64,000 bases of DNA from NCBI RefSeq assembly GCF_027595985.1, contig NC_073302.1, forward strand, positions 393,008,403 through 393,072,402, read 5' to 3'. Both the position numbers and the translations under genes were made by a program. The notes beneath the pieces are model-generated. The model worked only from the letters and a program-made list of their open reading frames with translations, made no database searches and was not told the DNA's origin. This document shows positions 12,219 through 23,110 of this stretch, piece after piece; positions within the stretch are counted from its first letter, which is position 1; every line of letters starts with the position of its first letter. This DNA comes from Sorex araneus (Eukaryota > Chordata > Mammalia > Eulipotyphla > Soricidae).

Positions 12219-12388
12219 GGGGCTGGAACAAGAGTACAGCAGGTAGGGCATTTTCCTTGCACGCGGCCGACACAGGTTCAATTACCAGCATCCCATATGG
12301 TCCCCTGAGCACCGCCAGGAGTAACTCCTGACTGCAGAGCCAGGAGTAATTAACTCCTGAGCATTGCTGGGTATGACCCAAACAGCAA
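12219..12388 (+). mobile_element. Shrew SINE type A, sense
   Basis: GGGGCTGGAACAAGAGTACA, CTTGCACGCGGCCGACACAG and TGAGCACCGCCAGGAGTAAC; the tail runs into a TA repeat to about 12,415. Confidence 0.95.
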
Positions 12389-12578
12389 TATATATATATA
12401 TGTATATATATATATGATTTGATAAGTCAAATCTTATCATATGATTTATCATATACTAAATCATATGATGAGATCAATAGATGCAGAAAAAGCATTTGAC
12501 AGAATCTGTCATTTATTCATTATAAAACTTCCAGTAAATTGGAAAGGGGGAAATTCTTTAAAATTGATAAAGAATATT

Positions 12579-12747
12579 GGGGCTATAGTGATAATATAGT
12601 GGTCAGGGTACTTGTCTTGCACACAACTGACCCAAGCTCAATCTCTGGCACCCCATAGGGTCCCCAAACCCTGCCAGGAGTGATCCCTGAGTTCAGAGAT
12701 GAAAGGAAGCCCTCAGCACTGCTAGCTGTGACCCCTCTTCTGAACAA
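12579..12747 (+). mobile_element. SINE type A, sense, diverged
   Basis: GGGGCTATAGTGATAATATA, CTGACCCAAGCTCAATCTCT and TGCTAGCTGTGACCCC. Confidence 0.85.
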
Positions 12748-12891
12748 ACAAAAGAAGGATAGTTACAGAATCTTAAAGTCATACTTAGCAGTGAGAAACT
12801 TGAAGCTTCTCCACTAAGATAAAAGAAAAATGTCTCAGCTCACTATTCTTTTTCAATATTTTAAACATTTTATGAGAAGTCCTGGTAACAC

Positions 12892-13075
12892 ACTGTAGCA
12901 CTGTCATCCTATTGTTCATCTATTTGCTCAAACGGGCACCAGTAATGTCTCCATTGTGAAACTTGTTGCTGTTTTTGGCATATCGAATATGCCACGGGTA
13001 GCTTGCCAGGCTCTGCCATGTGGGTGGGATAATCTCAGTAGCTTGCCGGGCTCTCTGAGAGTGACAACGGAATCC
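12892..13075 (-). mobile_element. Shrew SINE type B, antisense, head missing
   Basis: ACTGTAGCACTGTCATCC tail end, GGCATATCGAATATGCCACG and CTCTCTGAGAGTGACAACGG; it stops before the tRNA-like head, so it is 5'-truncated. Confidence 0.9.
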
Positions 13076-14034
13076 CTTGATATTAAAACCAATGACTTCT
13101 AAAAAAGAAAAAGGAAAACTATAGACCACTTTCATTTATGAATTTAGGCACAAAAAAACAATGTGTGACCTTCAGGGAAACGAAGTAAAGGATACTTTGC
13201 ATTTTCTTATATATGAATAAAAATGTATGTCTCTAAAAAAAGCTTTATTTTAAAAAATCAGCAAAGTGTGGTAAAGAGAGACATAGAGCCTTCCTATAGT
13301 TTCAGTATTGGTGCATAGATGATTATAAACTGAAGTTAATTTTTTTTCAATAAGTTCATGAACATTTCACAATTTCCTTTAAAGTGGCTGTAAGATACAG
13401 ATTTTCAGGACTAGGAAGTAGTGCTAGAGTAACTGAGAATTGACTTCAATTGCAAACCTAAAGTTATAGCTCTATTTAATGTTTTTAAAAACACTTTGGT
13501 TTGTTATTAACAAATATATTCATCTCTAGCCAACTAAGTAATATATTGAAAAGGAACTGTTCTAGAATGACTCTAAGAACAAGTCAATGTAAATGACCGA
13601 AAATGTAGTCACCTAACTCATGCTTATTCATTTCATTTCTGACCTTAGCCCCCTTCATCCCTCTCTGTCCACTCAATAGCTCCCAGTGCCCTCACAGGGC
13701 ACAAGAACCCTATTAGGCAATGTGACCTTGGAACTCTCAATGTGCTGTTAAACTATCCCAGTGAAAATAATGTGATATTGTGATTGGCAGAAAGCTTCCC
13801 AACTCTGTTTTTTTGTCACAGTACCTCTGCAAGCTTACCATGTTTTACCAGAATTTAAGAAGAGCTTTTTATAAAAGAGAGAGTTGAATCATCATTACAT
13901 AGCTTCTCAATATCTAAGAAATTACTTCCACTGTGCTAATGGTGAAATTAGTTCAAACAACTTTATAATGATCAGAAAAAGAGAGGCCAAAGAATAATAT
14001 CATTTTTTACCTCATTAATTCATTCACTTGTTGA
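13076..14034. other. Intergenic, nothing recognised
   Basis: The first part may continue the L1 relic; the remainder has no landmark. Confidence 0.45.
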
Positions 14035-14195
14035 TTTGGGATCTCACAAACAGTACTCAGAGCCAATCCCTGCCACACTAGTTCAAGCAAGCCCCGGCCC
14101 AAGGTGCTGAGGACCTAGTGATCCACTGAACATGCTCAGGGAACTCGGTGAATGGAGGTCCATAGTCCCTGAATCCTAAGCAATTTCCCAGCCCC
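14035..14195 (-). mobile_element. Old SINE, antisense
   Basis: CAGTACTCAGAGCCAATCCC, GAACATGCTCAGGGAACTCG and CAATTTCCCAGCCCC; heavily diverged. Confidence 0.5.
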
Positions 14196-15003
14196 AAGAA
14201 ATAATATTTTATGATACATAAGGGCAAAGGTAGAGAAGAATTATTTTTGTTTTGTAAGAATTAAGAATGCTTTTCTGAAAAAAAAATCAAACCTCAAAAT
14301 CATTTCTTTTAAAGCTCTACAATTACAAAGGTCCTTTAAGAAGTAATTTAGGGAGAAAATTCTAAGTCATAACAGTTGAAAGAAGTGAAAATAGGAGGTA
14401 TCAAGATCTACAAACAGATCTTATATCAATTTGTAAGAAGGAAGGAAGGAAGATTTAGGCAGAAGTTGGAAAGTATTGGTGGTAGAAAATTTGGAAACAA
14501 TGTAGAATGTAAATATCTATTATTGGAGATGGAAAGTTGGAGAATTGTGAACTACTAATATAATTAAGTAGGGAAAATATTCTAGAGTATGTTATCATGA
14601 AGCAAAAGCTGAGCTGACCAAAGAACTAAATTTAATATTCAGAGAGCTGAAAATAGAATAGTTCTTAAGGGAATTATTATATAATTTTATAATATATATT
14701 GAGAAATATTACTAAATATTATATAAAATTATATTAAATATATAAAACATGCTTAAATTCTTTCCTATGTGGAGTTTGTGCCCTTTGACACTTTCTTTTA
14801 GGAAAGTTTACTATAATACAAATTATGTACTATAGACATAAATTTACAGAGGCTTCTAGTGTGTTGGAATGAGAACTACAGACATTCTTGGGCTGTGATA
14901 AGCAAATCATCTCCCCAGGGACACTAGTGTGTCAGTCCAGTCACACAGCCAGGGTTGCATGGAAATTCACTTACTCATTAGGAAGTCCAGTTTCCAAACC
15001 CTT
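14196..15003. other. Intergenic, AT-rich, nothing recognised
   Basis: Includes a TATAAT-rich patch near 14,675-14,750. Confidence 0.5.
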
Positions 15004-15175
15004 TTTGTTTTGTTTTGTTTCTTGTGCCACACCCAGCTGTGCTCAGGGCTTACTCCTGGCTCTGTGCTCAGGGATCCCTCTGGCAGGGCTCAGGGAATCC
15101 TATGTGATGCTGGGGATTGAATCCAGGCCAACTGCATGAGAGGCAAGTGCCCTACCCACTGCCCCCTCGGGCCTT
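15004..15175 (-). mobile_element. SINE type A, antisense
   Basis: GTGCCACACCCAGCTGTGCT, GGGGATTGAATCCAGGCCAA and CACTGCCCCCTCGGGCC. Confidence 0.85.
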
Positions 15176-15194
15176 TGTTTGAGAATAAGAGTTT

Positions 15195-15374
15195 TTTTTT
15201 GTTTTTTTTTTTGCTTTTTGGGTCACACCTGACGATGCACAGGAGTTACTCCTGGCTTTGCACTTAGGAATTACTCCTGGTGGTGTTCAGGGGACCATAT
15301 GGGATGCTGGAATTGAACCCAGGTCGGCTGCGTGCAAGGCAAATGCCCTACCCGTCGTGCTATTGCTCCAGCCC
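15195..15374 (-). mobile_element. Shrew SINE type A, full length
   Basis: TTGCTTTTTGGGTCACACC, GACCATATGGGATGCTGG and GTGCTATTGCTCCAGCCC. Perfect 15 bp duplications, TGAGAATAAGAGTTT, flank it (15180-15194, 15375-15389). Confidence 0.97.
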
Positions 15375-15463
15375 TGAGAATAAGAGTTTCTTATTCATTT
15401 ATCTAGAACATGCATCTTGCTTGGCAATAAATAGGATAATATATATAATATGTAGCTCTGTAA

Positions 15464-15465
15464 CT

Positions 15466-15496
<31 letters not shown>

Positions 15497-15504
15497 TACA
15501 CACA
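15464..15504 (+). repeat. (CA)n microsatellite
   Basis: About twenty CA units with late interruptions. Confidence 0.95.
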
Positions 15505-16216
15505 ATTTTTGTACTGGTTTCTTTCCAGTCAATTATAAGCCTGAAGCCCTGCCTGTTTTCTTTCTGTCCCCAATCTATATCTGGCATAAATAAGTGGGTA
15601 GCGAATGTTGGTTATCTCATTGGATCAACATACAGCCCCCCTTTCTCTCGTGCAGTTTATTTACAATAACTTATAAGCAAAGAAAAAAAGAGAAAAAAAT
15701 TACAAGCATTGTAAATTAAGAAATTAAATGGCAATGTAGAAGACAATAACGGCTGTAGAAAGGAAAGTCAAAGTAGAGTAATAGCATAAGATGCAGTTTT
15801 AAAGAACAGTTGAGGATTGGTCTCTCTAAAAGATGGGAGCTGAGGGGAGACTTGTAGAAGGTGAGACATTTGTCAGGGGAATATTTGAGGGACTAGAAAT
15901 GTGGACAGAGGAAACTACTAGTACAAACACTGTGTGGTTGAACTCCTCCTTTCTTGTTTGAGGAACATCAAAGAGACCAATGCAACTGGGAGAAATGAGA
16001 TGGGGCAGAGGGAGTAGAAAATTCGAAAATGCGGTTAGAGAGATTATGGGAGGGAAGGGAGGTGACTCTCTGTTATAGCTTGGAGTAACCTGGGGGCCAC
16101 TAGGGAGTTAGGGAGTTGTGTGTAAATAACTGAATGATCTGACTCCCATTTCCAAGATTCACTTAATGCAGAGGCAGAAAAGATAGAAGTAAAGAGACTA
16201 TTAAGAAACTATTTTA

Positions 16217-16396
16217 GGGGCTGGAGTGATAGCACAGTGAGTAGGTCGTTTGCCTTGCACGCGATTGACCTGAATTTGATTCCCAGCATCTCATATAGTC
16301 CTCGGAGCACTGACAGTAGTAATTCCTGAGTGCACGAGCCAGGAGCAACTGCTGTGCATTGCCGGGTGTGACCCAAAAAGTAAAAAAAAAAAAAAA
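16217..16396 (+). mobile_element. Shrew SINE type A, full length
   Basis: GGGGCTGGAGTGATAGCACA to GCCGGGTGTGACCCAAAAAG plus poly(A). Flanks ACTATTTTAG/ATTATTTTAG suggest a target duplication. Confidence 0.96.
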
Positions 16397-16408
16397 TTAT
16401 TTTAGTTG

Positions 16409-16563
16409 AACCAGAGCAAAAGTACAGCAGGTAGGGTACAGCATCTGCCTCGAATGCTACCGACCCTCATTTGTTCCCCGGCCTCACATAAGATCCTCTG
16501 GGCCCTCTAGAAGTATACCCTGAGCACAGCTGGATGTGACCTGAAGATCAATAAGAAAAAAAA
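16409..16563 (+). mobile_element. Old SINE, sense
   Basis: AACCAGAGCAAAAGTACAGC, TTTGTTCCCCGGCCTCACAT and CACAGCTGGATGTGACC. Confidence 0.75.
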
Positions 16564-16779
16564 ATGATTATAGTGATTAGGTGAGAGATGAGAGTGAAAT
16601 GCTTCTACACTACAGAAAAGTGGTAAAATTCTGGGTATACTTCGAAGGTACAGAATTTGAAACAATAGAATTTTCTGACTGACTGGGTATGGGTATGGAA
16701 GAAAGGGAAGAATACAGGCTGGTTTCAATAATTATACTGAACAACTGGAACTCTACCCACTAAGATGGAGAGACCTGCT

Positions 16780-16812
16780 TGGGCGGGGGGTGGGGGGGTG
16801 GGGGGGTGTGTG
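16780..16812 (+). repeat. G-rich run with G-quadruplex potential
   Basis: Four G-tracts of three to seven separated by single C or T bases, then a GT stretch. Confidence 0.85.
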
Positions 16813-16980
16813 TGGATGAGAGCATGTCAGCTTGGGGAAAAGATCAGCAGCCAAAGTTGGGAATACAAACCATACGAATGGACATATTAAAGATGCAGTT
16901 ATATATAAGTTGGAAAATTAGAAAGGAGATCAGGGTTAGAAATAAAATTTTAGAAATTATTGATGGATAGTATTTATATA

Positions 16981-17233
16981 TGGAGTGAAGCACAGCAGGT
17001 AGGGTGTTTGCCTTGCATGTGGACAACCTGGGTTCGATTCCTCCGTCCCTCTCAGGGAGCCTGGCAAACTACCGAGAGTTTTCTGCCCACATGGCAGAGC
17101 CTAGCAAGCAAGCTACCTGTAGCATATTCGATATGCCAAAAACAGTAACACAAGTCTCACAATGGAGATGTTACTGGTGCCTATTCAAGCAAATCGACAA
17201 ACAACAGGACGACAGTGCTACAGTGCAGTGCTA
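16981..17233 (+). mobile_element. Shrew SINE type B, sense
   Basis: GAAGCACAGCAGGTAGGGTG, GGTTCGATTCCTCCGTCCC, GATATGCCAAAAACAGTAAC and a tail of CAGTGCTACAGTGCAGTGCT. Flanks AGTATTTATAT/AGTATTTCTAT suggest a target duplication; no poly(A). Confidence 0.94.
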
Positions 17234-17679
17234 CAGTATTTCTATCATGAGATTTGCTAAAATAACCAAGGGGCAGGGAGGTAGAATATACAGAGAAGCC
17301 CAAGGAGTGAGCCTTGGAGCACACACACCAATGTTTATGAGGAAGTTTAAAGAAAGAGGAAGAGCAGCAAAAGAGAAAGAGTGAGCAGTGAAACACAGAT
17401 AACAAGACATAGGTGGTGTCCTAGACCCCCCCGTGAGGAAAGTATATTAAGGAAAAGTGAAATATGAATTTGCCAACTATCTTAATTTTTCATATTAGAG
17501 AAAGACAAATAATTTACCTTTGAATTTAATAATATAGCAGTTATCAATGATCTTCATAAGAGCAATTTGGGTGGTATGAAAGTGATTAGAATGGGTATGG
17601 AGAACAGGTCAACAGGAAATGGAAAATGTGAGAGCAACAAAAGAGGAAATAAATATTATAGTAGTCGATTGTGGTCAAT

Positions 17680-17755
17680 ATACGTATGTGTATGTATATG
17701 TATGCATATCTGTGTATATGCATATATCTGCATGCATACACACACAGATGTCACA
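17680..17755 (+). repeat. TATG/TGCA-rich simple repeat
   Basis: GTATGTGTATGTATATGTAT-type alternation; another GT/TA run lies at 17,908-17,952. Confidence 0.85.
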
Positions 17756-17799
17756 CAATCAAGGCTGCTGACACTGAAAATGGTCTACTGATCACCACC

Positions 17800-17870
17800 T
17801 ACAGTGATCCTTAAGTAGATCAGGCAGTAAGTCCTAAGTACTGCTGGGTGCTGGGTGTGGTCCAATGACA
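17800..17870 (+). mobile_element. SINE fragment
   Basis: TCCTAAGTACTGCTGGGTGC and GGGTGTGGTCC match the type A 3' end only. Confidence 0.5.
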
Positions 17871-18164
17871 ACTATCCCTTCTCACCCTGGTTAAGATGGA
17901 ATAATACGTATGTGTGTGTGTGTGTGTGTATGTATACATATACATATATATGGTCTTTATCTTTTAGAAAATCATTGAAATGTTTATAGATTATGTTATC
18001 TCTGATGTCAGAGAGTATCAGAATTCAAGGGACAGAAAAGTATGTGCCAGTATATAGAGAGTAAGAATGGCAAGACTAAGAAACTGTCAAAATGGAGAAA
18101 TGCATATAAATGGAGAGTTAATATACTGCTCTCTCATTTGTGTGAGGGGAGGGCTAGGGGGCTG

Positions 18165-18326
18165 GTTGGAGGCTATACCTGATGGTGCTCAGCATTACTC
18201 CTAGCTCTGTGCTCGGAGGTCACTGCTGGCGGTGATCAGGGGGACCATATGCACTGCCACGAACTGAACTGGGGCCTCAGCTATGTGCAAGGGGAATATC
18301 TTAACCCCTAAATATCTCTCTGGTTC
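18165..18326 (-). mobile_element. Old SINE, antisense
   Basis: ACCTGATGGTGCTCAGCATT, GGTGATCAGGGGGACCATAT and AAATATCTCTCTGGTTC. Confidence 0.75.
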
Positions 18327-18684
18327 GTTGTTCTCTCATTGTTATATGTTAGGAATATTTCAAAATACAATGCACACACATTTTTAAAAAGTCATTCTGA
18401 AGGGGTTGGGATGTATAGTACAGACGTACAAACAGAAGGATTGGCTGCAAATAGGGGCATGGATAGTTCATTTAGGGAAACAGATGGGAAGGCAGAGTGT
18501 TGGGTACAAATGCTAATAAGTGGGCAAATGTCACGATAGAAGACTATAGCAGTTCCCTTCTGAACACTTTGATTTTAATCGGTGGAGTAAAAACATATAC
18601 TTTAGCAGAATGTAAAGACAGGGGAAGAAAGAAGTTTGAAGAAAAAGAAGATAGGGAATATTTATCGAGGAAAATGGAAGAGTG

Positions 18685-18900
18685 AGGGCTGAGAGTAGCT
18701 CATCTGGCAGGATGTGGGTTCTGCATAAGGGTGGCCTGGGTTCAATTGTCAGCACCACATACTCTCCCAAACACTGCTGGGAGTGAGCATTGATGCAGCA
18801 GTACTCCCAGGATTTCTGAATGAGGCATTGGAGGTCCTCAAGCACTTCCCAGGTAGCCCTGGCAGTCCTGAGTACTGTAGTGTTACAGTAACTCCACATC
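18685..18900 (+). mobile_element. Old SINE, sense, rearranged 3' half
   Basis: AGGGCTGAGAGTAGCTCATC and GGCCTGGGTTCAATTGTCAG are clear; the 3' half is diverged. Confidence 0.6.
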
Positions 18901-19046
18901 TTCAAGTCTTGGTATTGCACAATCCTGCCTGGTTAGCAGAGTTCCCCAGGGCTCCCCAAAAGATCTCTGTTCCACCTTAATTTTATTTATCTCTTTCCAA
19001 AAAACATTACTTTAATTGGTACAGTTCCATAATAAAAAGTCTTGAT

Positions 19047-19222
19047 GGGGGCTGGAGCAATAGCACAGCGGGTAGGGCATTTGCCTTGCATGCGGCCAAC
19101 CTGGGTTCGAATCCCAGCATCCCATACGGTCCCCCGAGCACCGCTAGGGGTAATTCCTGAGTGCATGAACCAGGATTGACCCCTGTGTATCGCCGGGTGT
19201 GACCCAACCCCCCCCAAAAAAA
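19047..19222 (+). mobile_element. Shrew SINE type A, full length
   Basis: GGGGGCTGGAGCAATAGCAC to ATCGCCGGGTGTGACCC; flanks AAAGTCTTGATG/AAAGCCTTGATG are an 11 of 12 target duplication. Confidence 0.97.
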
Positions 19223-19269
19223 AGCCTTGATGTTTGGTAAGAGAAATGTGGGATGTTTCAAAATAGAGG

Positions 19270-19400
19270 CAAATTATTTTACTTTATTTTATTTTTTATT
19301 TAGTCACCTTGAGTTACAAAGTTATTCAATATTGGGTTTCAGGTATACTTCAAGAATCCTTTCACCAGCGTCCACCCTTTCTCTCCCACCCACCAGCCAA
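19270..19400 (-). mobile_element. L1 3' tail fragment, antisense
   Basis: T/A-rich start, TTTAGTCACCTTGAGTTACA, AAGAATCCTTTCACCAGCGT, then a CCCACCCACC-rich stretch, as in the other L1 3' ends. Confidence 0.7.
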
Positions 19401-20119
19401 CCTCTAGAAGGGCACTATTTTTAAAAAAACAACTTTTGGCACTGTGGTTTACAGTACTATTGCTCATAGGGTTTCAATGCATAACACTCTACTACTTTTC
19501 AGTCCCTGCCCTCTCGCTCCTCCACCCTCTCCCAGCTGAACAACTTCCCCTCACCGTTGCTTCAGGAAACACCTTTTACTTGTCATATCCCCTGCCTGCC
19601 CCACGCTACCTACTGGAAACCAGGTCTTGGGTCTTTTGTTTCTGTTACCTTTGGGCATTTCTTATTTGTTATTCCCCTATGATGCTTCTTTAAACCCAGC
19701 ATAGGAGAGAGGATGATCTCCTGCATGTGAAGGAAGAATATTTTTTATTTTATAAAAGCTGATAAAAGTTATTATCTACTAAAAGAAAAAACAAAAGATT
19801 CACTTTCAGGAAGAAGAAAAATACTCCAAGATAGTAACTGGGATGTAGGAAGAAATAAAAAAGAAAACAATAGATGAATCAGAATAAATATTGGCACTGT
19901 AATAATATTCTCATAAGGGTCATATGTAGAGAAGATTAAAGTACATAACATCAACAGTATATATGGCAGAGGTGGATTAATGAGGTCTTGAGAATTCTAA
20001 AACTGTCCCAGAATAGAAAAAAGGTGCCAATTAATAGCCAAGGATACATGTCATAATCTCTAGGAAGGAATGAACTATGAAACAGATGATAAAATAATAG
20101 AAACTTAAAAGTATATTAG
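19401..20119. other. Intergenic, nothing firmly recognised
   Basis: The first 300 bp may continue the antisense L1 3' UTR (pyrimidine-rich); the rest is A-rich with no landmark. Confidence 0.4.
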
Positions 20120-21720
20120 AGGGGGTGTGGTGCCCTGTACCTGTGGGGCAAGTGCATCAGCAGCTTGATGATGCCTTCAGACTTCCAGATACCCCAAAAT
20201 TGCTGCTGTACCTTTGGCCAGACCCCAACAACTTCGGGCCAAGTTTATCAAGAATTAAACGCCAAAAGTTAGGTATGTGGGAGACACACCCACAAACCAC
20301 CTCTGGCTCAGCTATATAAGCTCATTTATTGGCCTTATTTCAGAGACACATAAAGCCCAAAAGAGATCAAAAGATGCAGTTAGGGCCTGTAGCACAGAGG
20401 TAGATGGGAACCCATGACTGAGAGCCCCAGGCTCGCTTGGATCGAGACTCAGTCTTCTCCCCCCAGGTCCCCAGTTTTCCAGTAGCTTGGCAGTCATGCA
20501 CACAAACTGCCCCTGGCACCATGTAATCTCATCAATGGCTAAGGCCTAGAGACTATAAACTAAAGTTCCCAGAAGAGAGCGCCGCAGAATGCCCTGACCC
20601 CGTGCCAGGATGTCTTCACTGGGGCACCTCGGAGGGGGGTGGGTTGAGTTTCCCTCCCTTCCCCAAGCAGAACCCCAGCAGCCAAAAACCTCCAGAACCC
20701 AACCACCTCCATGCCCAAGGCCACTCTCTACATGCTCCTATGCACCTCACCCAAAAGGGCATGAGCCTCACCCAAAACAGTATGAACCTCACCAGAGAGC
20801 AGAGCAGCAAGAAAACCCAGATATGCGGGAACCCGTGACTGAGATCTCTAAGCCTGCTTGGATCGGGACTGGGCCTCCTCCTGTCAGGTCCCCAGTTTTC
20901 CAGTAGCTTGGCAGTCACACCCACAAACTGCCCCTGGTGCCATCGAATCTCATCAATGACCAAGACCCAGAGACTATAAACTAAAGCTCCAGAAGAGAGC
21001 GCCGAAGAATGCCCTGACCCCGTGCCAGGATGTCTTCACTGGGACACCTCGTAGGGGGGACAGGTTGAGTTTCCCTTTCTGCCCCAAGCAGAACCCCAGC
21101 AGCCAAAAACCTCCAGAACCCTATGGCTACCATGCGCAAGGCCACTCTCCTCATACTCGGATGAGCCTCCCCAAGACGGGATGAACCTCACCAGAGAGTG
21201 GACTTGCAGGAAAACCCAGATATGGGAGAATCCATAAATGAGATCTCCAAGCCTGCTTGGATCAGGAATGTGCCTCCCCCCTCCAGGTCCCCAGTTTTCC
21301 AGAAGCTTAGCAGTTACACCCACAAACTGCCCCTGATGCCATGTAATCTCATCAACAGCCAAGACCCAGAGACTATAAACTAAAGCACCCGGAAGAGAAT
21401 GACAGAGGATTTCCTGGACTTTATATTCTGTCCATAACAAGCAATACAAAACAAATAGCCTAGCATTGCCTTTTTGGCAGGTTTGAGTGGTGGTGATATT
21501 TGATTCGGTGTTGAAACATCGAATGTAACCAAAGTAGAGAGTATGGGGGAAATTGTCTGCCACACAAGTAGGGGTAGGGTTGGAACGAGGGTGGGGGAGT
21601 ACTGGGGATTTTGTTGATGGAAAGTGTGCACTGGTGAAGGGATGGGTTTGTTGATTATATGACCTAAGCTCAAACATGAAAGCTTTGTAGCTGTATCTCA
21701 CGGTGAATCAAAAAAAAGGG
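20120..21720 (+). mobile_element. Composite retroelement: tandem units plus L1-type 3' tail
   Basis: A unique 5' part (about 20,120-20,400) is followed by tandem units of 421 and about 399 bp, marked by ATCTCATCAA at 20526, 20947 and 21346 and by CCCAGTTTTCCAG in each. From about 21,485 the sequence becomes the L1 3' UTR (GTAGAGAGTATGGGG, CACTGGTGAAGGGATGGG, AAACATGAAAGCTTTG) and ends in A- and G-runs. No ORF2 sequence lies between them. Antisense open frames across it are by-products of the repeated units. Confidence 0.75.
20406..21380 (+). repeat. Tandem array, about 2.4 copies of 399-421 bp
   Basis: GGGAACCC/GGGAGAATCC words at 20406, 20827 and 21225 and ATCTCATCAA at 20526, 20947 and 21346 give spacings of 421 and 398-399. 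The second interval is shorter by a net 22 bp deletion near 21,120-21,200. Confidence 0.93.
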
Positions 21721-21872
21721 GGGGGGGGAGAAATAATAACAAAATAATAAAATAAAGTTAGCATTCAGAATAGAATAAAAAAAATAATGTGGAGTTCATA
21801 CCCAATTCAACCAGCTTAATCATTGGCTGAATAAATAGCAGTACTCCTACATTATTAAAAAATATATATATA
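21721..21872. other. Short A-rich spacer
   Basis: G-run at 21,718-21,729 then AT-rich sequence with a TA run at the SINE border. Confidence 0.6.
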
Positions 21873-22040
21873 GGGGCTGGAGAAATAGCACAGCGGGTAG
21901 GGTGTTTGCCTTGCATGTGGCAGACCCAGGTTTGATTCCCAGCATCCCATAGAGTCCCCTGAGCACCAACAAGGGTGTGATTCTAGAGTGAAGAGCCGGG
22001 AGTAACCCCTGTGCATTGCTAGGTGTGACCCAAAAAGCAA
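21873..22040 (+). mobile_element. Shrew SINE type A, sense
   Basis: GGGGCTGGAGAAATAGCACA to GTGTGACCCAAAAAGC, followed by a TA run to about 22,083. Confidence 0.96.
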
Positions 22041-22082
22041 ATATATATATATAATCATAATATATTTATATATTATATATAT

Positions 22083-22250
22083 AGTAGAAAGGCCAGAGAC
22101 ATAATACAGCAGACATTGCACACAGCCAGCCAGACATGTCCCTGGTACCCCACATGGTCCCCAGAGCCTGATAGGAGTGATCACTGAGCACAGTCAGGAG
22201 TAAGTTCTGAGCACTGCTGGGTGTGGTCTCAAAACAACACAACAAAAAAG
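22083..22250 (+). mobile_element. Old SINE, sense
   Basis: GGCCAGAGACATAATACAGC, TCCCTGGTACCCCACATGGT and CTGGGTGTGGTCTCAAAAC. Confidence 0.8.
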
Positions 22251-22346
22251 AAGATAACAAAAAGTACTGATAACAAAAAAGGTAACAAAAAGATATTCAA
22301 TTGATTCAAAAGAAGGCAAAATTAAGATTAAAAAAGAGATAAATCT

Positions 22347-22512
22347 GGGGCTGGAGTGATAGCACTCCTTGCACACGGCTGACCCGGGTTCGATTCCCAG
22401 CATCCCATATGGTCCCCTGAGCACCACTAGGAGTAATTCCTGAATGTAAAGCCAGGAATCACTGTGCATCACCAAGTGTGACCCAAAAAAGCAAAAAAAA
22501 AAAAAAAGAGAG
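22347..22512 (+). mobile_element. Shrew SINE type A with A-box deletion
   Basis: GGGGCTGGAGTGATAGCACT jumps to CCTTGCACACGGCTGACCCG, losing about 18 bp of the A-box region. Perfect 12 bp duplications, AGAGATAAATCT, flank it (22335-22346, 22513-22524). Confidence 0.96.
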
Positions 22513-22524
22513 AGAGATAAATCT

Positions 22525-23043
22525 AATGGAACAAAAAAAAAATACAATAGTGGTGGAAGGACATTAATTCTCCATTAATGAGAACAAGGCATAAATACCT
22601 CAATATCCTACCACAAAGAGAAATGTAAGATTCTTTCAATTTAAATGACATCAAGAAATCTAGTTTAACATAGGAAGTTAACAATAATTTTTGAGTAAAT
22701 AAAAAACACTTGATGGATATACCATGGTAGGCTTATTTCTTTATTACCAAGTACACATAAAAGGAGCCCTTAGCAATAATCCTAAACATGTAACTCAGGG
22801 TTCCTATAGGAATAGCTCCTATCCACAAGCACCCTTTTAAACCTAGGTTTCTACCTTTATCCTCAGGGAACATACAATAAGCACTTTTACAGGAATAACG
22901 TTGTGAGTAATTCAGACAGACAGGCAGACATCCCATTCCTGGGTGATTTTTGTTTGGTTTTAGTTCAGAGGTTTTCTATTTCTTTAAATATCAACCTTCC
23001 GACTTCTCCAAGATTTATAGAGACTTAAGAAGCTATTATTCTT
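22525..23043. other. Intergenic, nothing recognised
   Basis: AT-rich, no landmark. Confidence 0.5.
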
Positions 23044-23110
23044 GGGCTGGAGAGGTAGTACAAAAGCTTAAGTGCCTGTCTAGCATGAGGCTAGACATCT
23101 CCCCCCCCCC
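23044..23110 (+). mobile_element. SINE head fragment
   Basis: GGGCTGGAGAGGTAGTACAA and GCATGAGGCTAGACATC; ends in a C-run. Confidence 0.6.

Larger units (their letters stand above)
11570..12890 (+). mobile_element. Fossil L1 ORF2 (reverse transcriptase part), sense
   Basis: TTTATTCATGAATTCTACCA, CTCTCATGAACATAGATGCA, AAGGCTGGTTCAACATTCAA and AGATGCAGAAAAAGCATTTG are in canonical ORF2 order. Frames are destroyed; SINEs at 12,219 and 12,579 interrupt it. Confidence 0.9.
15830..18540 (-). mobile_element. Long L2 LINE relic, interrupted
   Basis: Segments at 15,835-16,210, 16,570-16,980, 17,240-17,660 and 18,400-18,540 carry phrases that are the reverse complement of L2 reverse-transcriptase sequence as I remember it, such as CCAAGGAGTGAGCCTTGGAG and CATAAGAGCAATTTGGGTGG. 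The order suggests one decayed element later split by SINEs and microsatellites. No frame is left. Confidence 0.6.

Noticed and set aside
21036..21701. 221-codon minus-strand open frame and two shorter relatives at 20,312 and 20,616
   Set aside because: All three contain the same KLLENWGP-type peptide because they read the tandem units of one repeat; no start context, family or second copy supports a gene.
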